From Ichthyophis bannanicus (Eukaryota; Chordata; Amphibia; Gymnophiona; Ichthyophiidae): DNA of 64,000 nt. The notes beneath the pieces were generated by a model, which made no database searches, was not told where the DNA came from, and saw only the letters and a list, made by a program, of their open reading frames with translations. The stretch spans positions 706,151,637-706,215,636 of the forward strand of contig CM066033.1 in the NCBI GenBank assembly GCA_033557465.1, read 5' to 3'. The translations under genes and the position numbers were made by a program. The first letter of the stretch is position 1. The number at the start of each line of letters is the position of its first letter. Below are positions 30,391-41,704 of the stretch, in pieces.

Positions 30391-31403
30391 TTGTAATGGA
30401 TTGTGGCGCAGCCGCTGGACCCAGCGCAAACACACGCGGGCCACCCACGCCCCACAGATGGAGGTCTGTAGAGAAAGAGAATCCGCCTCAAACACCTGCT
30501 TCAAAAGAGCATCCACCTTACGGTCCTGTGTATCCTTTAAAGCTGCACTGCCCTGCACCGGAATAGTGGTTTTCTTTGTCACCGCGGACACCACCGCATC
30601 TACCCGTGGCACCCGGAACCTGTCCATATCCTTGTCGGCCAGGGGAAAAAGCCGTTTCATTGTGCGAATGCCGCGAAGACCCGCTTCAGGTTTATACCAC
30701 TCCTGAATCATTTTCTCCACCACCTGGTGGACCGGGAACACCACCTGCGTCTGTCGCACCACTTGAATGACCGGCTCCTCCACCTCGTTGTCCACTGCCG
30801 CAGGAGTAGCCAGGTTCAGCATCTGCAATGTCTCTGCGATCAAAGCGGCGAGTTCCTCTCTTCGGAAGATCCTGATAATCTTAGCCTGATCCTCGGGCTC
30901 CGGAATCTCACCGTCCTCCAGATCCTGTGAGATCTCCTCTGGGTCCCAGTCCGGCTCCTGGGTCTCGGGCCACTCGCCTGCCGCCAAAGACGAGTCGGTC
31001 CGCCTTGCCCGCTTAGCAGTGGGCGGCTCCACGCCAAGCTCTAGAGGCGCCCCCAGATTCGGTGCCGCACCCACGAGCACCGCCGCACCTGGTTGTTGTC
31101 ACTGACGCCGTAAACAAAACGCTTGATGCATCAGTAACACAAAATCAGGGCTAAACTCCGCCACCTGTGCAGAGAGGGAAGCTCCCGAAGGCCCCGCGAG
31201 TTCCTCAACCTCCGGCTCCTGCGCCGGCGAAGACGGAGAAACTGTCCGCTCACCCATGGACAGTCCCTGCGCCTCAGAGCTGTCCTTGCCCTCCATCTAC
31301 CGCTCCACCGTGGATGATAGGGTCGCACAAGCCCGGCAAACCCCTGTATCGGCCACTGCGCCCCTCCTAGTACCGCACACCAGACAGAGAAGCCTTGCGC
31401 CAT
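30391..31403 (-). pseudogene. DIRS2-L gag-like protein
   Basis: Minus-strand gag of family 2, homologous to 56,066-57,115. The N-terminus has a CxxC...CxxC module (LCLVCGTRR...GVCRAC, complement of about 31,390-31,330) interrupted by stops. An acidic stretch (DLEDGEIPEPEDQAKIIRIFRREEL) follows, then a helical region (VEKMIQEWYKPEAGLRGIR), and VDAVVSAVTKKTTIPVQGSAALKD, SLQTSICGAWVARVCLRWVQR. Family-1 gag also has Cys/His modules, but the two proteins share little else that I can see. Confidence 0.75.
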
Positions 31404-32455
31404 CCAACCAAGCAGCAGTCGCCCCTGGGGCTACCTATCACCGTTCTAAGACTTTTTTTTTTTTTAAACTAGCAGATGGACTGAGAAAAAATATGACCTA
31501 AGGGCTTACCCCGAGGCCGCCACTGTCCCGCAGACCCCTATGGCCCGACGAGACTGAAGGGAAAAGCAAAAGCAAAAGAAACGCAAAATAAACGTAACTG
31601 AAACAAAAGAAAACAAAAAACCCGAAAGGGTAGAGGGACACTAAGCCGCCCCTGCGCTCCACGGACCCGAAATCGGGGGAACCGCGGCTATGCACGGGCT
31701 ACACGCGGCAGCTAAAATGGCCGCCGCAAACAGCAAGACCGCCCCGAAAAAGGCACCAAAGTGCTGTGCTTTACCCCGGCGACGTTATCCAGAGGCTCCG
31801 GGCAGCAGAAGGCACTCACCCCGGCAACTTACCGGGAGCCCTGCCGCCCCGAAGAATAAACGTAGAGGCACCTTTAAAGAGAGTCGGCCCCGGATCGCCG
31901 CTGTCTACCCCGACAGCATCGGTATGCCGGGGAGACAAGCGGCGCGATCCCACAGCAACAAAAATTATAATAATAAATTGCTGCCTCTGCTCACCGTAAG
32001 AAGGGCTCTCCCCCGACTGTCCTGGGAAAGAGAACTTCTGGGCCTTTACCGAGAGAGCTGACCTCGAAGTCCTGAGGCAGTCCCTCCCCCTGAAAGCGGG
32101 AAATGCAGGGCAAAGGAGCAAGAACGCCTACAGCCTGCTACTCTTCTCTGCTTTTAAAGCTATAGCCCCCACAGAAAGTAAGGGCAATCCACCCTCACCA
32201 ATTAACAAATTAACTAATGAAATTTTTCAACCCACTGAGTCCTATCCTGTTAGCTCCTTATTTATTCCTCCAGAGCCCTCTACACAGGGCTCACCAAGTC
32301 TTTCTGCTGCAAGGAGACTGGTCACACTGGGAGGAGTTGGAGTCTACAGCAGGCTATATCCAGTGATGTCATAAATTTGACATACCAGTCTCCATGCTGC
32401 AGGAGGAGATTGACAACCCAGAAGTAGAGGACTGAACTGGAGGAACGATAAGGAA
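31404..32455 (-). repeat. DIRS2-L 5' untranslated region and left terminal repeat
   Basis: Non-coding leader of the minus-strand family-2 element. The outermost ~150 bp (32,300-32,455) corresponds to the left terminal repeat, with the motif GAGACTGGTATGTCAAATTTATGACATCACTGG (in pieces) near 32,345-32,385, resembling the AGACTGATCAACGTCATTCTTTGATGACACTGG-type region at 55,065-55,100. Each contains a potential short hairpin. Confidence 0.6.
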
Positions 32456-33600
32456 CTCAACTATATTGCTACTATCATCTCTCTAGATCCTCTCCTCTCT
32501 TCTACTCAATACCTTCTCTAAAATGTTCTAGTCTCTCATCAACCTCATTATGAAGATATCCTTACTTGACACCATCTGTAATAGTGGGGTTGAATGATCC
32601 CGATCTCAAGGATGCCCTGGGTATAATAAAATTAACCACTCCATCTTCAGTGCAAATAAAATAAGCATATTTCTTTTAAACAAAAGCAAAATACCTGGCT
32701 TACAGGTTACTTTTACATATGTTCTGTCAGGGCCATACTGCTCCCTCCCTTCCTTTCTCTCTATCCCCCCCACACCTCTGTCCAGCCGTTGCCTGCTCTT
32801 GCCCTGCTGCTGCTGCTGCCCTGTTTTCTCTGTGGCAGGGCCAGCAGCAGACCAGACTTAACTTTAAAATGAAACGAAAAAAACAAAACAAAAACCTTGT
32901 GAGTCTTTCAACTCCATGCTTTAAACAGATCTGATTCCTCCCTGCTCTGATGTCACATCAGAGGAGGGACCAGACCTGTGGAAAGACCCGCATGGTTTGG
33001 GGTTTTTATTTTAGGTCTGCTTAGCTGCTGCCGGTGCTGCAACCGCTGAAAGAACAAAATGTGGCAGCAGCACGGCAACAGCAGGCAGCCAAAATGCACC
33101 CCCTAAGCCTTTGCGCCCTGCTCTGTACAAAGATTCTGCTTAGGCCTGTCCTCTCCTAGCATTTCCTCCCTTGTTTGGGCCTCCCCTCCCTGGCTCCTTA
33201 CCCTGGATTGGAGTTTTCTATGTTCCCTTGAGGCCTTGGCCATCACTTGCTACTATCATCTGAAGGTGGATCAGCTTTTAAGAAAGACTGAGAAGTCCTT
33301 ATGTATATTTTTTTTACATACCCTCTCCTTCTCAGGTTGATCTATGCGGTTTTTCAGGTCATGCCACATGGAAAACTGGTCATGCCACCTGGAAAACTAC
33401 ATAGATCATAACACTAGCCACAGAAGCCTAAGAGAACATTCTCAGGCTGAGCACCAGCCTCTGCCAGGACTACTCTTGGCAGAGGAAACCGACCCTTCTT
33501 TGTTCCTTGTGCCATATTTCATATTTCTCAGGTTTAATGCCTGCCTCGTCCAGGTAAAGGAAATCTAAATTTGTATGCTCCTTTCCTGCCCTGTACCATA
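32456..33600. other. Intergenic stretch, no gene recognised
   Basis: I see no coding homology. Features are a pyrimidine-rich run (32,740-32,775), a CTGCTGCTGCTGC run (about 32,803-32,820) and a repeated CATGCCAC(A/C)TGGAAAACT motif (33,360-33,400). Confidence 0.5.
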
Positions 33601-33719
33601 TTTTAAAAACAACCAAGGAGCGAGCAGAATAGGGTCACTTGCGCTTTATTGAAGACCAAAACCCCAACGCGTTTCGGCAGATGCCTTCATCAGGGGGAAA
33701 TTGGATGTTTCAATGCACT
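33601..33719 (-). mobile_element. PLE terminal-repeat fragment, minus strand
   Basis: Contains a minus-strand hammerhead motif followed (on that strand) by TTTGGTCTTCAATAAAGCGCAAGTGACC, an arrangement typical of PLE terminal repeats (ribozyme then AATAAA-like sequence). It directly abuts the truncated L1-type RT fragment at 33,720. Confidence 0.55.
33661..33698 (-). ncRNA. Hammerhead ribozyme-like motif, minimal helix III
   Basis: On the minus strand CTGATGA (33,693-33,687), helix II GGC/GCC with a small loop, GAAA (33,675-33,672), ACGCGT and GTT, with helix I CCCC/GGGG. Helix III (ACGCGT) is self-complementary with no loop, so it could only form well between two RNA copies. Dimeric hammerheads with minimal helix III are known from PLEs. 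Confidence 0.6.
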
Positions 33720-34240
33720 AGATGGAGCGCATATGGGAGTACAAATATAAGGCACAGAAACAGTCATATAGTTGGTAATGCTTCAACACCAACAGAGAAA
33801 GCAAAACAACCCTTTCGTGAGATGCTAAATTTGGCGCGCATCCAATGAACAAAATTTTCCCCCAGGCATATATGCTCCAGCACCCGGAAGAGAAACAGCC
33901 AATGCACTCTGTCAAATGCCTTTTCAGCGTCAACAGCCAACACCAGCACTTGTGCCCCAATCCCCTGCACCTGCCACATTAAGTTTAAAACTTTTTGGAT
34001 GCTATCTGCTTCCTGGCAGCAAGGAATAAAGCCAGATTGATTCTCATGAGCTAGGGATGGCATCAATGGTAAGAGCCTGCTCGCTAGAACCCATATACAT
34101 TTTTTAAAATCATTGCCTAACAAAGATATAGAGCGATACAAACCACAGAGACTTATCTTTCCCCTCCTTGGGAATGATGGTGGCTCCTGCCATTCTCATA
34201 CTGGACGGTATCATCTCTTCCTTTAGAATTATTGCATTCA
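33720..34240 (-). pseudogene. L1/Tx1-type ORF2 reverse transcriptase, downstream part
   Basis: Minus-strand continuation of the L1-type ORF2 at 40,219-41,704. The complement from 34,235 reads an NAIILKEEMIPSSM region, ATIIPKEGKDKS, then YRSISLLGNDFKKCIWVLASRLLPL, HENQSGFIPC and the motif A block DAEKAFDRVHW (about 33,920-33,890). It ends before the catalytic FADD-type box, truncated by the PLE fragment. One frameshift lies near 34,145. Confidence 0.8.
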
Positions 34241-34650
34241 GCGCATGGTTTCACCTTCAGATTGTTCTGTTTGTCTGTGTCTTCTCTGAAAAAATACCAC
34301 CTTAACCCTAAAGAGATTGGCACCAGAGCCCCGATCCACATCAGGTAAGGGAGCAGGAAGAGAAATCCCAGCCTGCTCCCCGCTGCAAGACCAATCAGGC
34401 CACGGGAACAGGACATTTAAATTTGTAAGTGCCTTCAGGTGTGGGAACCAGCACCAGAGTCCCGATTGGCATCGGGGAAGGGAACAGGAAGAGAAAGCCC
34501 TCTCCACTCCCCATCGCAAGGCCAACTGGGCCACAGGAACAGGATATTTAAATTTGTAAGTACCTTCAGGCGTGCCTGCACCTGGCAGGCCTGTGCCTCA
34601 AGGTCTCACCAGCGGGCCCTTTGGAATGGCCCTTGGATGGGGACCTTGCC
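34241..34650 (+). repeat. Tandem ~125-bp repeat, probable L2 5' region
   Basis: Two copies (about 34,316-34,438 and 34,445-34,570) share TTGGCA(C)CAGAG, GGGAGCAGGAAGAGAAA, ACAGGA(C/T)ATTTAAATTTGTAAGT and CCTTCAGG. They lie just upstream of an L2-like endonuclease fragment in the same orientation, so they may be its promoter repeats. That function is inferred. Confidence 0.55.
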
Positions 34651-35299
34651 AGTCCCGCAGAAACGTATGCCGAAAATGTATAACACTAAACCGCTAAAAT
34701 CAACACTCATGACTACAGCTTCCAGACCAGATTTATCTACATATCATTACTACAGCACAGCAGCCGAGCCTTCACAGAGGAGCGCAGAAATCATAGATTC
34801 AGCTCATGGGCACTGTCAGGTATTACAGAATCTTTAACACCAACAAAACAGGCAAACAAAAACAAAACCATGGAACCTATGGCATATATATAACCATGCT
34901 CTGTATGTTCACTCTATTACTGCTAGTCTTTCATGCAAATTCACTAACCCAGCACAATCAACAGATACCAATCATATATCACCAAGACAGAATCAGAATA
35001 ACCACAATACAAGGCAAAGCCAATTGGAATTATCATCGTAACACTAACAGGCTAAAACATATTGCCATGTGCTGACAACCTCCGTACAATGAACTAGATA
35101 ATAAAAGTAACACGAAAAATTAAGATGCTGTTTGGTGAATGCAAGGTTAATAACGAACAAGATTCCAATCATAGTAGACCACATTCAAAATTACAAACCA
35201 GACATCATGTTTATCACAGAAACCTGACTACTAGAGACTGATATCATACTTCTCAACCAAATGAGGCTTCAAAACTATGACATCGCTCATTGCCCAAGA
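34651..35299 (+). pseudogene. L2-like ORF2 5' part (AP endonuclease start)
   Basis: Plus-strand LINE fragment with stops. Near 35,130-35,290 it reads NKIPIIVDHIQNYKPDIMFITET, with LLETDIILLNQ and YDIAHCPR, which is the first third of an L2/CR1-type endonuclease. The upstream part (34,660-35,090) is leader-like. It is cut at about 35,300 by DIRS-M, whose recombinase end is also missing, so a deletion probably removed both. Confidence 0.65.
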
Positions 35300-35830
35300 C
35301 ATGTGACACAGAAGTGAGCGTGACCAGAAAAAACACCTTCCAGGAGAAATAGCGAAGGTGGCACGTAGCCAGGGGCTCGAATGGTGGCAGGGTGAGCTGC
35401 CCCAACACCACATTGAGATCCCATTCGGACGCCAGGGGGTGAACCGGGGGTTTAGACAGGAGTAAGCCCCTTAGGAAGCAGGACACCACTGGGTGGGCCA
35501 AGAGGGGCTTCCCGTCCACCTGATGGTGGTTCACTGCCATGGCACTGAGGTGTACTCTCACAGAGTTAGACTTGAGCCCTGCCTGAGAGAGGTGGAGCAG
35601 GTATTGTAACACCGTGACCACTGGGCAAGAGAAGGGGTCGGCCCCCCACTCAGTGCACCAAAGAGCAAATCTACACCACTTAAAAGCATAGGCCCATCTG
35701 GTAGGCATCTTCCTTGAGGCTAGCAGAACATCCTCCACTTCTTTAGGGAGGTGGAGCGGGGCTAAAGTCACCCTTTCAGCAGCCACGTTGTCAGCGAGAG
35801 GGAGCCAAGGTTGGGATGTAGGAGATCCCC
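35300..35830 (-). pseudogene. DIRS-M tyrosine recombinase, N-terminal half
   Basis: The minus-strand frame runs on from the polyprotein through a C10 run (35,829-35,838, Gly-rich GGGGGS), which probably fused two originally overlapping frames. It encodes VLLASRKMPTRWAYAFKWCRF, VLQYLLHLSQAGLKSNSVRVHL, WDLNVVLGQLTLPPFEPLATC and FFLVTLTS. It stops at the point where Arg I should appear. No catalytic residue is present. Confidence 0.8.
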
Positions 35831-37620
35831 CCCCCCCTCCAGAGAAAGGAGCCAGAGGGGTGGACCCCAGGGGTAAGGGGTCCTCCACCGCTAGCTGCAG
35901 AAACAGTGGGAAACTAGGCTGTCTGGGCCACCTTGGAGCTACCAAGATGACCGAGGCCCTGTCATGGAGAATCTTGAACAGGGTCCTGGCAATCAGTGGT
36001 GTCGGAGGGAAAGCGTACAGAAGTTCTTCTGACCATGAGATCAGGAAGGCATCGGCGGCCACCCTGGCAGGGTGAGGCTGCCTGGAGCAGAAGCAGGGTA
36101 ACTGGTGATTGTCCGGGCTTCGCCTGCTGGTTACCTCTGGGTCCAGCTGCCACTCGTGTGGCTGGAGAATCCTGCTGAGTCTGTCGGCCAATAAGTTGTC
36201 TTGGCCAGGCAGGTATACTGCTCTGAGGCAGATGCCCTGTTGGACTGCATAAGAGCGCAGAGGGCATGGGACCCCATGTCTCCCTGCTTGTTCACATAGA
36301 ACATGGCCACCTGGTTGTCCGTCTGAACTAGGACTTGACCGGTGGCATAGTCGATGATGAAAGGCCTTCAGTGCGAGATGAATGGCCTGCAGCTCCAGGA
36401 GGTTGATCTGCTGAGCGCTCTCGTCTGGGGACAGGTGCCCTAGGTGTGGTAGCCCTCACAATGGGCTCCCCAGCCCAGCAGGAAGGCATCTGTGGTGAGG
36501 ACCCTCGAGTGGTCGGGGGTCTGGAAAGGAATCCCCGCCTCCAAGATTTGGGGCGACAACCACCAGATCAGGGACTCCACCAGCTGTCGGGTCACTCGGA
36601 CTCTGTCCTGGAGGTGTCCCGTGGCCTGGGACCATTGGTCCCTGAGGCATCACTGTGCTGTTTGCATGTGGAGGCGGGCATCTGTAGTGACATGCACCGT
36701 GGAAGCCATGTGCCCGAGAAGGCGCAACAGATGCCTGGTTGGCACCGAGGAGCGATGCTGTATATCTCTGGCTATCGCCATGAGCCTGGCTGCCCTGTCT
36801 GTGGGCAGGAAGGCCTTTGACCGAATGGTGTAGATTCTTGCCCCAATAAATTCCAGCCCTTGCGAGGGGCACAGATTTGACTTGGGGTAGTTTGTAACGA
36901 AACCCAAGTGTTGCAGGACCTGGGTGGTGCATGTCGTGGCCTGCTGCACCTTGGGAGCTGTAGCGCCCTTGATGAGCCAGTCATCGAGATAGGGGAAGAC
37001 AAATACCCCCTGGAGCCTGAGGAAGGTGGCGACCACTGCCAGACACTGTGAATACTCTGGGGGTTGAAGCCAGGCCGAAGGGAAGTACCCTGTATTGGAA
37101 ATGATTGCTTCCCACCACAAAGCATAGGTATTGCCTGTGGTTTGGGTGGATTAGGATGTGAGTATAGGCATCCTTTAGGTCTAAGGAGCACAGCCAGTCT
37201 CCCTGGCGGAGGTAAGGCAGCAATGTTCCAAGGGAGAGCATCTTGAACTTCTCCCTCACCAGGAATTTGTTGAAGTTGCGCAGGTCGAGGATGGGCCTTA
37301 GGACCCCTGTCCTCTCTGGCACAAGGAAGTACCTGGAGTAGAACCCCTTGCCCTTGAGATGGTGGGGCACCGGTTCCACTGCTTGGTCCTCGAGAAGGCC
37401 TGCCAACTCCTACAAAAGAAGGTCCCGGTGAAGGGGAGACCTGAGGGGCTCTCCTGGGAAGTAGTGTGGAGGAACCTGGCTCAGGCGGAGGTAACCCTCC
37501 CTGATCACTTATAATGCCCAGGAATCGGTGGTGATAGCTCCCCACCTGTGGGCATAAAGGGTGAGGCAACCTCCTGTAGGCTGCTGAGCTCCGGTTGGGA
37601 GAGGGGCCATGCTACAGGAG
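35831..37620 (-). pseudogene. DIRS-M RT-RNase H-methyltransferase-like polyprotein
   Basis: Minus-strand polyprotein in several frames. RT: YSRYFLVPERTGVLRPILDLRNFNKF, SLDLKDAYTHILIHPNH and YRVLPFGLASTPRVFT (37,406-37,040), then FPYLDDWLIKGA in another frame near 36,990-36,955. RNase H pieces lie between 36,500 and 36,250. DKLSR-type sequence, DAFLISWSEELLYAFPPTPL and LVAPRWPRQP follow at 36,191-35,900. A TAC-to-TAA type stop is also present near 37,412. Confidence 0.82.
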
Positions 37621-39526
37621 TCAAAAGCCCCCTCCAGGCTGGGCCGGGGCCGGAGCCGGAGCCTGGGAGCCTTCTGCTTATAAGGGCCATGCCCCTGTCC
37701 CTTGGCCTGCTGTACTTGCAGGGGAGCCAGGGAGGCCTGGTAAGGGGGGTAGTTTCGGTAAGCAGTGGACTTCCTCAGGTAAAAGGGCTTTTTACCCGAG
37801 CCCTTCCTTCGGGGATGGGCAGTGGTCTTTTTGGAGAGCCTAGTCCTCGTCATGAACTCGATCTCCAGCTCTGTGGCCTTGCCAGTCATGGGTTTGCCAA
37901 AGAGGTTTTCCCCCTGACACGGGACATCGACCAACTTGTCCTGCACCCACTGCTCGAGGTTGGATGACTGGAGCCAAGCTTGGCGGCATGCACCAATGCC
38001 CGCCGCAGCTACCCGGGCCGCCGACTCGAAACCGTCATTGGCCGCCCGAGACATAAACTTGTAGCACTCACGGACAGCTTTGGACAGGCTCTTGAAGCGC
38101 TGCAAAAGCTCCTCGGAGAGACCAGCTGAGAAACCGGCGAGTTCCTTCGCCAGGTCCCTCAGGTACATGCCCATGTACAGCTGGTAGGTCTGGATCAGGC
38201 AATTCAGCATCGAGCCCTGGTAACACTTTCTGTCGAGGGTATCCAAGGTGCGGGCCTCCCTGCCGGGGGGCACTGAGGAGTGCATCTTCTGACTCTTCAG
38301 TCGACATATGGCCAACTCCACAACCATGGAGTTGTGCGGCAGCTCTGACATTTGAAACCCAGGGCTCCAGCGGACTCGATATATCGAGTCAAGCCGTTTG
38401 CTGACTCTTTGTGTCGACTCCGGCATCTCCCACATGCGGAGCATAAGCCATTCCAGGATGGGAGGAATGGACACCTTGAAGGTTTCCCAGGGGGGAGCCT
38501 CATATTGGAGGATCTCAAGCTCGTTGGGAAAGCCAAGGCCTTGGACATGTCCCGGACGAAGTCCAAGAAGCCCATGTCCTCCAGTGGGGACCTTCTCCGA
38601 GGTTCAGAGACCGGGGAATCAGAGGGGAGATCACGATACCGACGGGTGTCCGGGCACTCCTCGTCCTCAATCTCCCAGTTGGAATACTCTGAGGAAAACT
38701 TGCAGTGTTCCTTGGGCCTCAGCACCGCACGCCCCGAACCCGGCAGACTTGTTGGCAATGACCTCGGCCCCGACGGGGAGGAGGTCGAGCGCGACCTTGG
38801 CCGAGGATCCACCCGGGCCCGCATGGCCTCGAGGATCAGCTCGGCCTGGGGGACATCTTCAACGTGGAATGCCCGGTAGTCAGGGTGGAGGAACCAGATG
38901 TGCTGGACATGATCCAACAAGGCAGAGACACTGCGCTCCAAGGCCACCATTCTGGACTCCAGTCCTGGTGGCTCCGCAGACTTCGGCGCGGGAACCAATA
39001 CACTCGGGCTCAACGTCAGCTCCTCCATAAGAGAATCCTCGATGAGGACAGTGTGTACCTGCCAAGGCTGATCTGCGACCGGATCCTTCCGGGGAATCTT
39101 GGCTGGCTGTTCCCTCTCCGACGTCTCGAGCAGACGCTCGAGACTCTGCAACCGGGCCCGGGAGGACCTCAGCCAATCAGAGCCATCCAGAGATGCCGCC
39201 TTTGAGGGCTTCTTCATCCTCTTCGGTTCCCTCAAGGGAGACCCACTCTCCGAGGACCCACAACAATGCTCGGGTTCGGAGTGCTCCTCCCGAGGCTACG
39301 AGGCTTCAGACGAAGTCCTGGTTCTCGGAGGCATAGGGGAATCAGGAAAAATTTTGTCATGCTGCAGATGGCGACTCCTCAAGGCTTTGGAAGACATTTT
39401 CTTACACAGGCGGCAGACTGCCGGGTCATGGTCCGGGCCAAGGCACCAGAGGAAGCAGTCATGCGGGTCGTTTAGGGACATAATCTTACCAAATCAATCA
39501 CATTTTTTAAACCCGCTGGTAGCCAT
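37621..39526 (-). pseudogene. DIRS-M gag-like ORF1
   Basis: Starts at ATG 39,526 (MATSGFKKCD), breaks frame at once, then shows NDPHDCFLWCLGPDH...CRLCKKM (Cys/His module, 39,475-39,400), a Ser/Arg-rich middle in frame 39,235-38,297, and the conserved C-terminal domain (PPILEWLMLRMWE, PHNSMVVELAICRLKSQ, YQLYMGMYLRDLAKEL, LEQWVQDKLVDVPCQGENLFGK) in frame 38,474. It ends at TGA 37,623-37,621 in the same place as in DIRS-B. A G12 run lies just before the start codon (about 39,528-39,540). Confidence 0.8.
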
Positions 39527-39928
39527 GGGGGGGGGGGGGGGAAAGAACCCCAGCAAGGTCGAAGACCCTTCGGGCTGCCAACAAAGAAAAAAGGCGCGAA
39601 GATGCCCAAAAGAAAAATAAAACTTAAGTAAAAAGGAATCAACCCGATACCGAGGTAGGGGCGGGATAGGTACCGGTGCAAGACCGGAGACCAGCAATAA
39701 TGCTTGAAAAAATAAAGTTTTTCTGGGACAAATACAGACGTCTGGTGAGCTCCATGGAAAAAAGGAGACTGAGCAAGATGACACCCTTGGGCAGGAAGGG
39801 GACCATGCATGCATGGTAGCAATCCCAAAGGTTTTCTTTGAAAGCTGGGGATTTGCTCCGTGCGGGCTCAGTCAGCGTCGACGTCACACATATGTGTGAG
39901 GACTGACTTCCTGCTTGTTCCCAGAGAA

Positions 39929-40218
39929 TATACAAATCAGTCAAACATCATACATCACTTGCACTGCACCTGTAAGTAGGTTCCCAGATTACTGAACTTA
40001 CTCATGACACATGTTCAATATCATCATGCAACTTTAGCAATTCTCAAGTAAATAAGTTACTAGATTATTAAATTTCCTTATATATGTTTATAACAACAGT
40101 TGCAATGTTGTTATCACTTATGTTTACTGTAAATGTTCTAAGTTATTCTTAAGTTACATGTAAACTGCCTCGATTACGATGACAAAGGGGTATATAAAAC
40201 TCACAAATAAATAAATAG
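39929..40218 (+). repeat. L2 3' untranslated tail
   Basis: Ends with TGTAAACTGCCTCG, GGGGTATATAAAACTC and AAATAAATAAAT, matching the other L2 tails in this window. It probably belongs to the same insertion as 34,241-35,299, with DIRS-M between. Degenerate flanking matches TGCATTCA (34,229-34,236) and AGCATTAA (40,223-40,230) fall at the corresponding place in the L1 ORF2. Confidence 0.65.
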
Positions 40219-41704
40219 AAGAGCATTAAACACCCATGCTAGAGAGTCTACCAGCTCATTCTAAAATATCCTATAAAATTTATTGGTGTATCTATTGAAC
40301 CCTGGTGCCTTCCCCAAGGGTAGCTCCTTAATCACCCGAAGCACCTCATGGAATGTAATTGGCCGACTTAAAATATCCCTATCCGGTTCCGTAACTGTAG
40401 GCAAAGTTACAGAATTTAGATGTGGCCACTTCATCCAGCGTAGCATTCCGCTCAAGCTGATATAAAACTTTATAGTACTCAACAAATTGTTGTTTAATAC
40501 CCTCATCCTGACAAATCTCCTCCCTTAGGTGCCCAAATGCAAGTAATGTAGTTCCAGGTTTGGAGTTTCTTCAGTTTATAGGCTAGCAGTATGCTTGGTT
40601 TATTGCCAAATTCAAAATGACTTCATTTCAATTTTTCTAGGGCCAGGGTCATATCATTGAGCTGAAGTTCCTTCAATTGGGCTTGTACCTCATCCAACCT
40701 CACTGTCCCCTGCGAATCTAGGCTCCCTCTTTTCGATTTTGCTTCCAGGCATAACAGTTCTTTTTCCAACTCAGCCCTCCTACATTCCCTCTCCTTCTTT
40801 CATGCTGCTCCCATCGATATAAGACGCTTCTGGACTATCACCTTCAAACACTCCCAAATATTTACCAGGCCTGTCTGGCCATCGTCATTATGGGCCAAAT
40901 ATTCCACTATTTGTTTCCTAATATGTTCATAGGTCTCTGGATCATTCAGCAGAGCATCATTGAGTTTCCAATACCGGCTCCCTCCTCCCTGGTCAGTATT
41001 GCGCAGAACAAACCATATGGGAACATGGTCGGACCATAAATGGTCATAAATAATACATTCACTCACCACTATATGCGTCTCCTTATCCAACAACAGAAGA
41101 TCTATATGGGAGTATGTATTGCACATCGCCGAGAAACAGGAATATTCCCTTTCTCACTGATGCAACTCCTTCCATGTATCACACACCCCTAGATCCATTA
41201 GCCCTTTCAGCTCCTTTCTTTTATACACATTCCCCACCCCCTGCCCTCGAGAAGTATCCAAGGCCAGGTCCAGGGTCACATTAAAATCTCCTGCCACAAT
41301 CAGGTGCCCCTCCACATTCCCCAATATGTGCTCTCCCAGCCCAGTGAAAAACTCCTTACGATCCTCATTTGGAGCATACACATTAACCAACGTGTATAAC
41401 TGGGGGCCAACTTCAACTTGTATCAGCCCCTCCCCATCTTAATTGTAGCTTTAATGGAACAAAGAACATCTCTGCCAATGAGAATCCTCACTCCATTTTT
41501 CTTTTGCCCCTTTCTGTAAGAGGCAAAGACCTGGCTGGGAAATTTAGCATGTACTTAGCAGTGCTCATCATTAGTAAGAAGATGCAGTTCTTGAATAAAG
41601 GCAATAGAGCATTACATTCTAAGGAGCTCCTTAAACATGAGGTGATGTTTGCGATAAGAATTCGGGCCCTGCACATTGTATGTCACAACTTTTAGGTCAG
41701 CCAT
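40219..41704 (-). pseudogene. L1/Tx1-type ORF2, endonuclease and RT start
   Basis: Minus-strand ORF2 starting at ATG 41,704 (MADLKVVTYNVQG). The endonuclease blocks are VNVYAPNEDRKEF, GHLIVAGDFNVTLDLALD (41,390-41,270) and SHIDLLLL...DHLWSDHVPIWF (41,126-41,010) with the catalytic SDH. The RT start follows: ITFHEVLRVIKELPLGKAPGF (about 40,370-40,310). Multiple frameshifts. It continues in 34,240-33,720 after the L2/DIRS-M insertion. Downstream RT catalytic blocks are missing. Confidence 0.82.

Larger units (their letters stand above)
30391..32455 (-). mobile_element. DIRS2-L: 5' part of a family-2 DIRS, minus strand
   Basis: A family-2 DIRS in reverse orientation, retaining the left end (complement reads TTCCTTATCGTTCCTCCAGT from 32,455), a long untranslated leader and most of gag. 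It lacks RT and recombinase. It is fused to CR1 sequence at about 30,391. The left end agrees with that of the plus-strand family-2 element at 54,999. Confidence 0.75.
35300..39928 (-). mobile_element. DIRS-M: family-1 DIRS, minus strand, 3' truncated
   Basis: A reverse-oriented family-1 element from its left end at 39,928 (complement TTCTCTGGGAAC) through gag, RT-RNase H and the first part of the recombinase, ending abruptly at about 35,300. The recombinase catalytic half, internal complementary region and right terminal repeat are missing. It lies between the 5' part and the 3' tail of one L2 copy. Confidence 0.85.

Noticed and set aside
31690..32061. 123-aa ORF rich in Arg/Pro
   Set aside because: Lies antisense within the leader of the minus-strand family-2 DIRS. 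No homologue in the leader of DIRS2-H was noticed.
32456..33600. Possible host exon between DIRS2-L and the PLE fragment
   Set aside because: No open frame with conserved motifs and no plausible splice-site pair around a coding stretch. Short frames are of low complexity.
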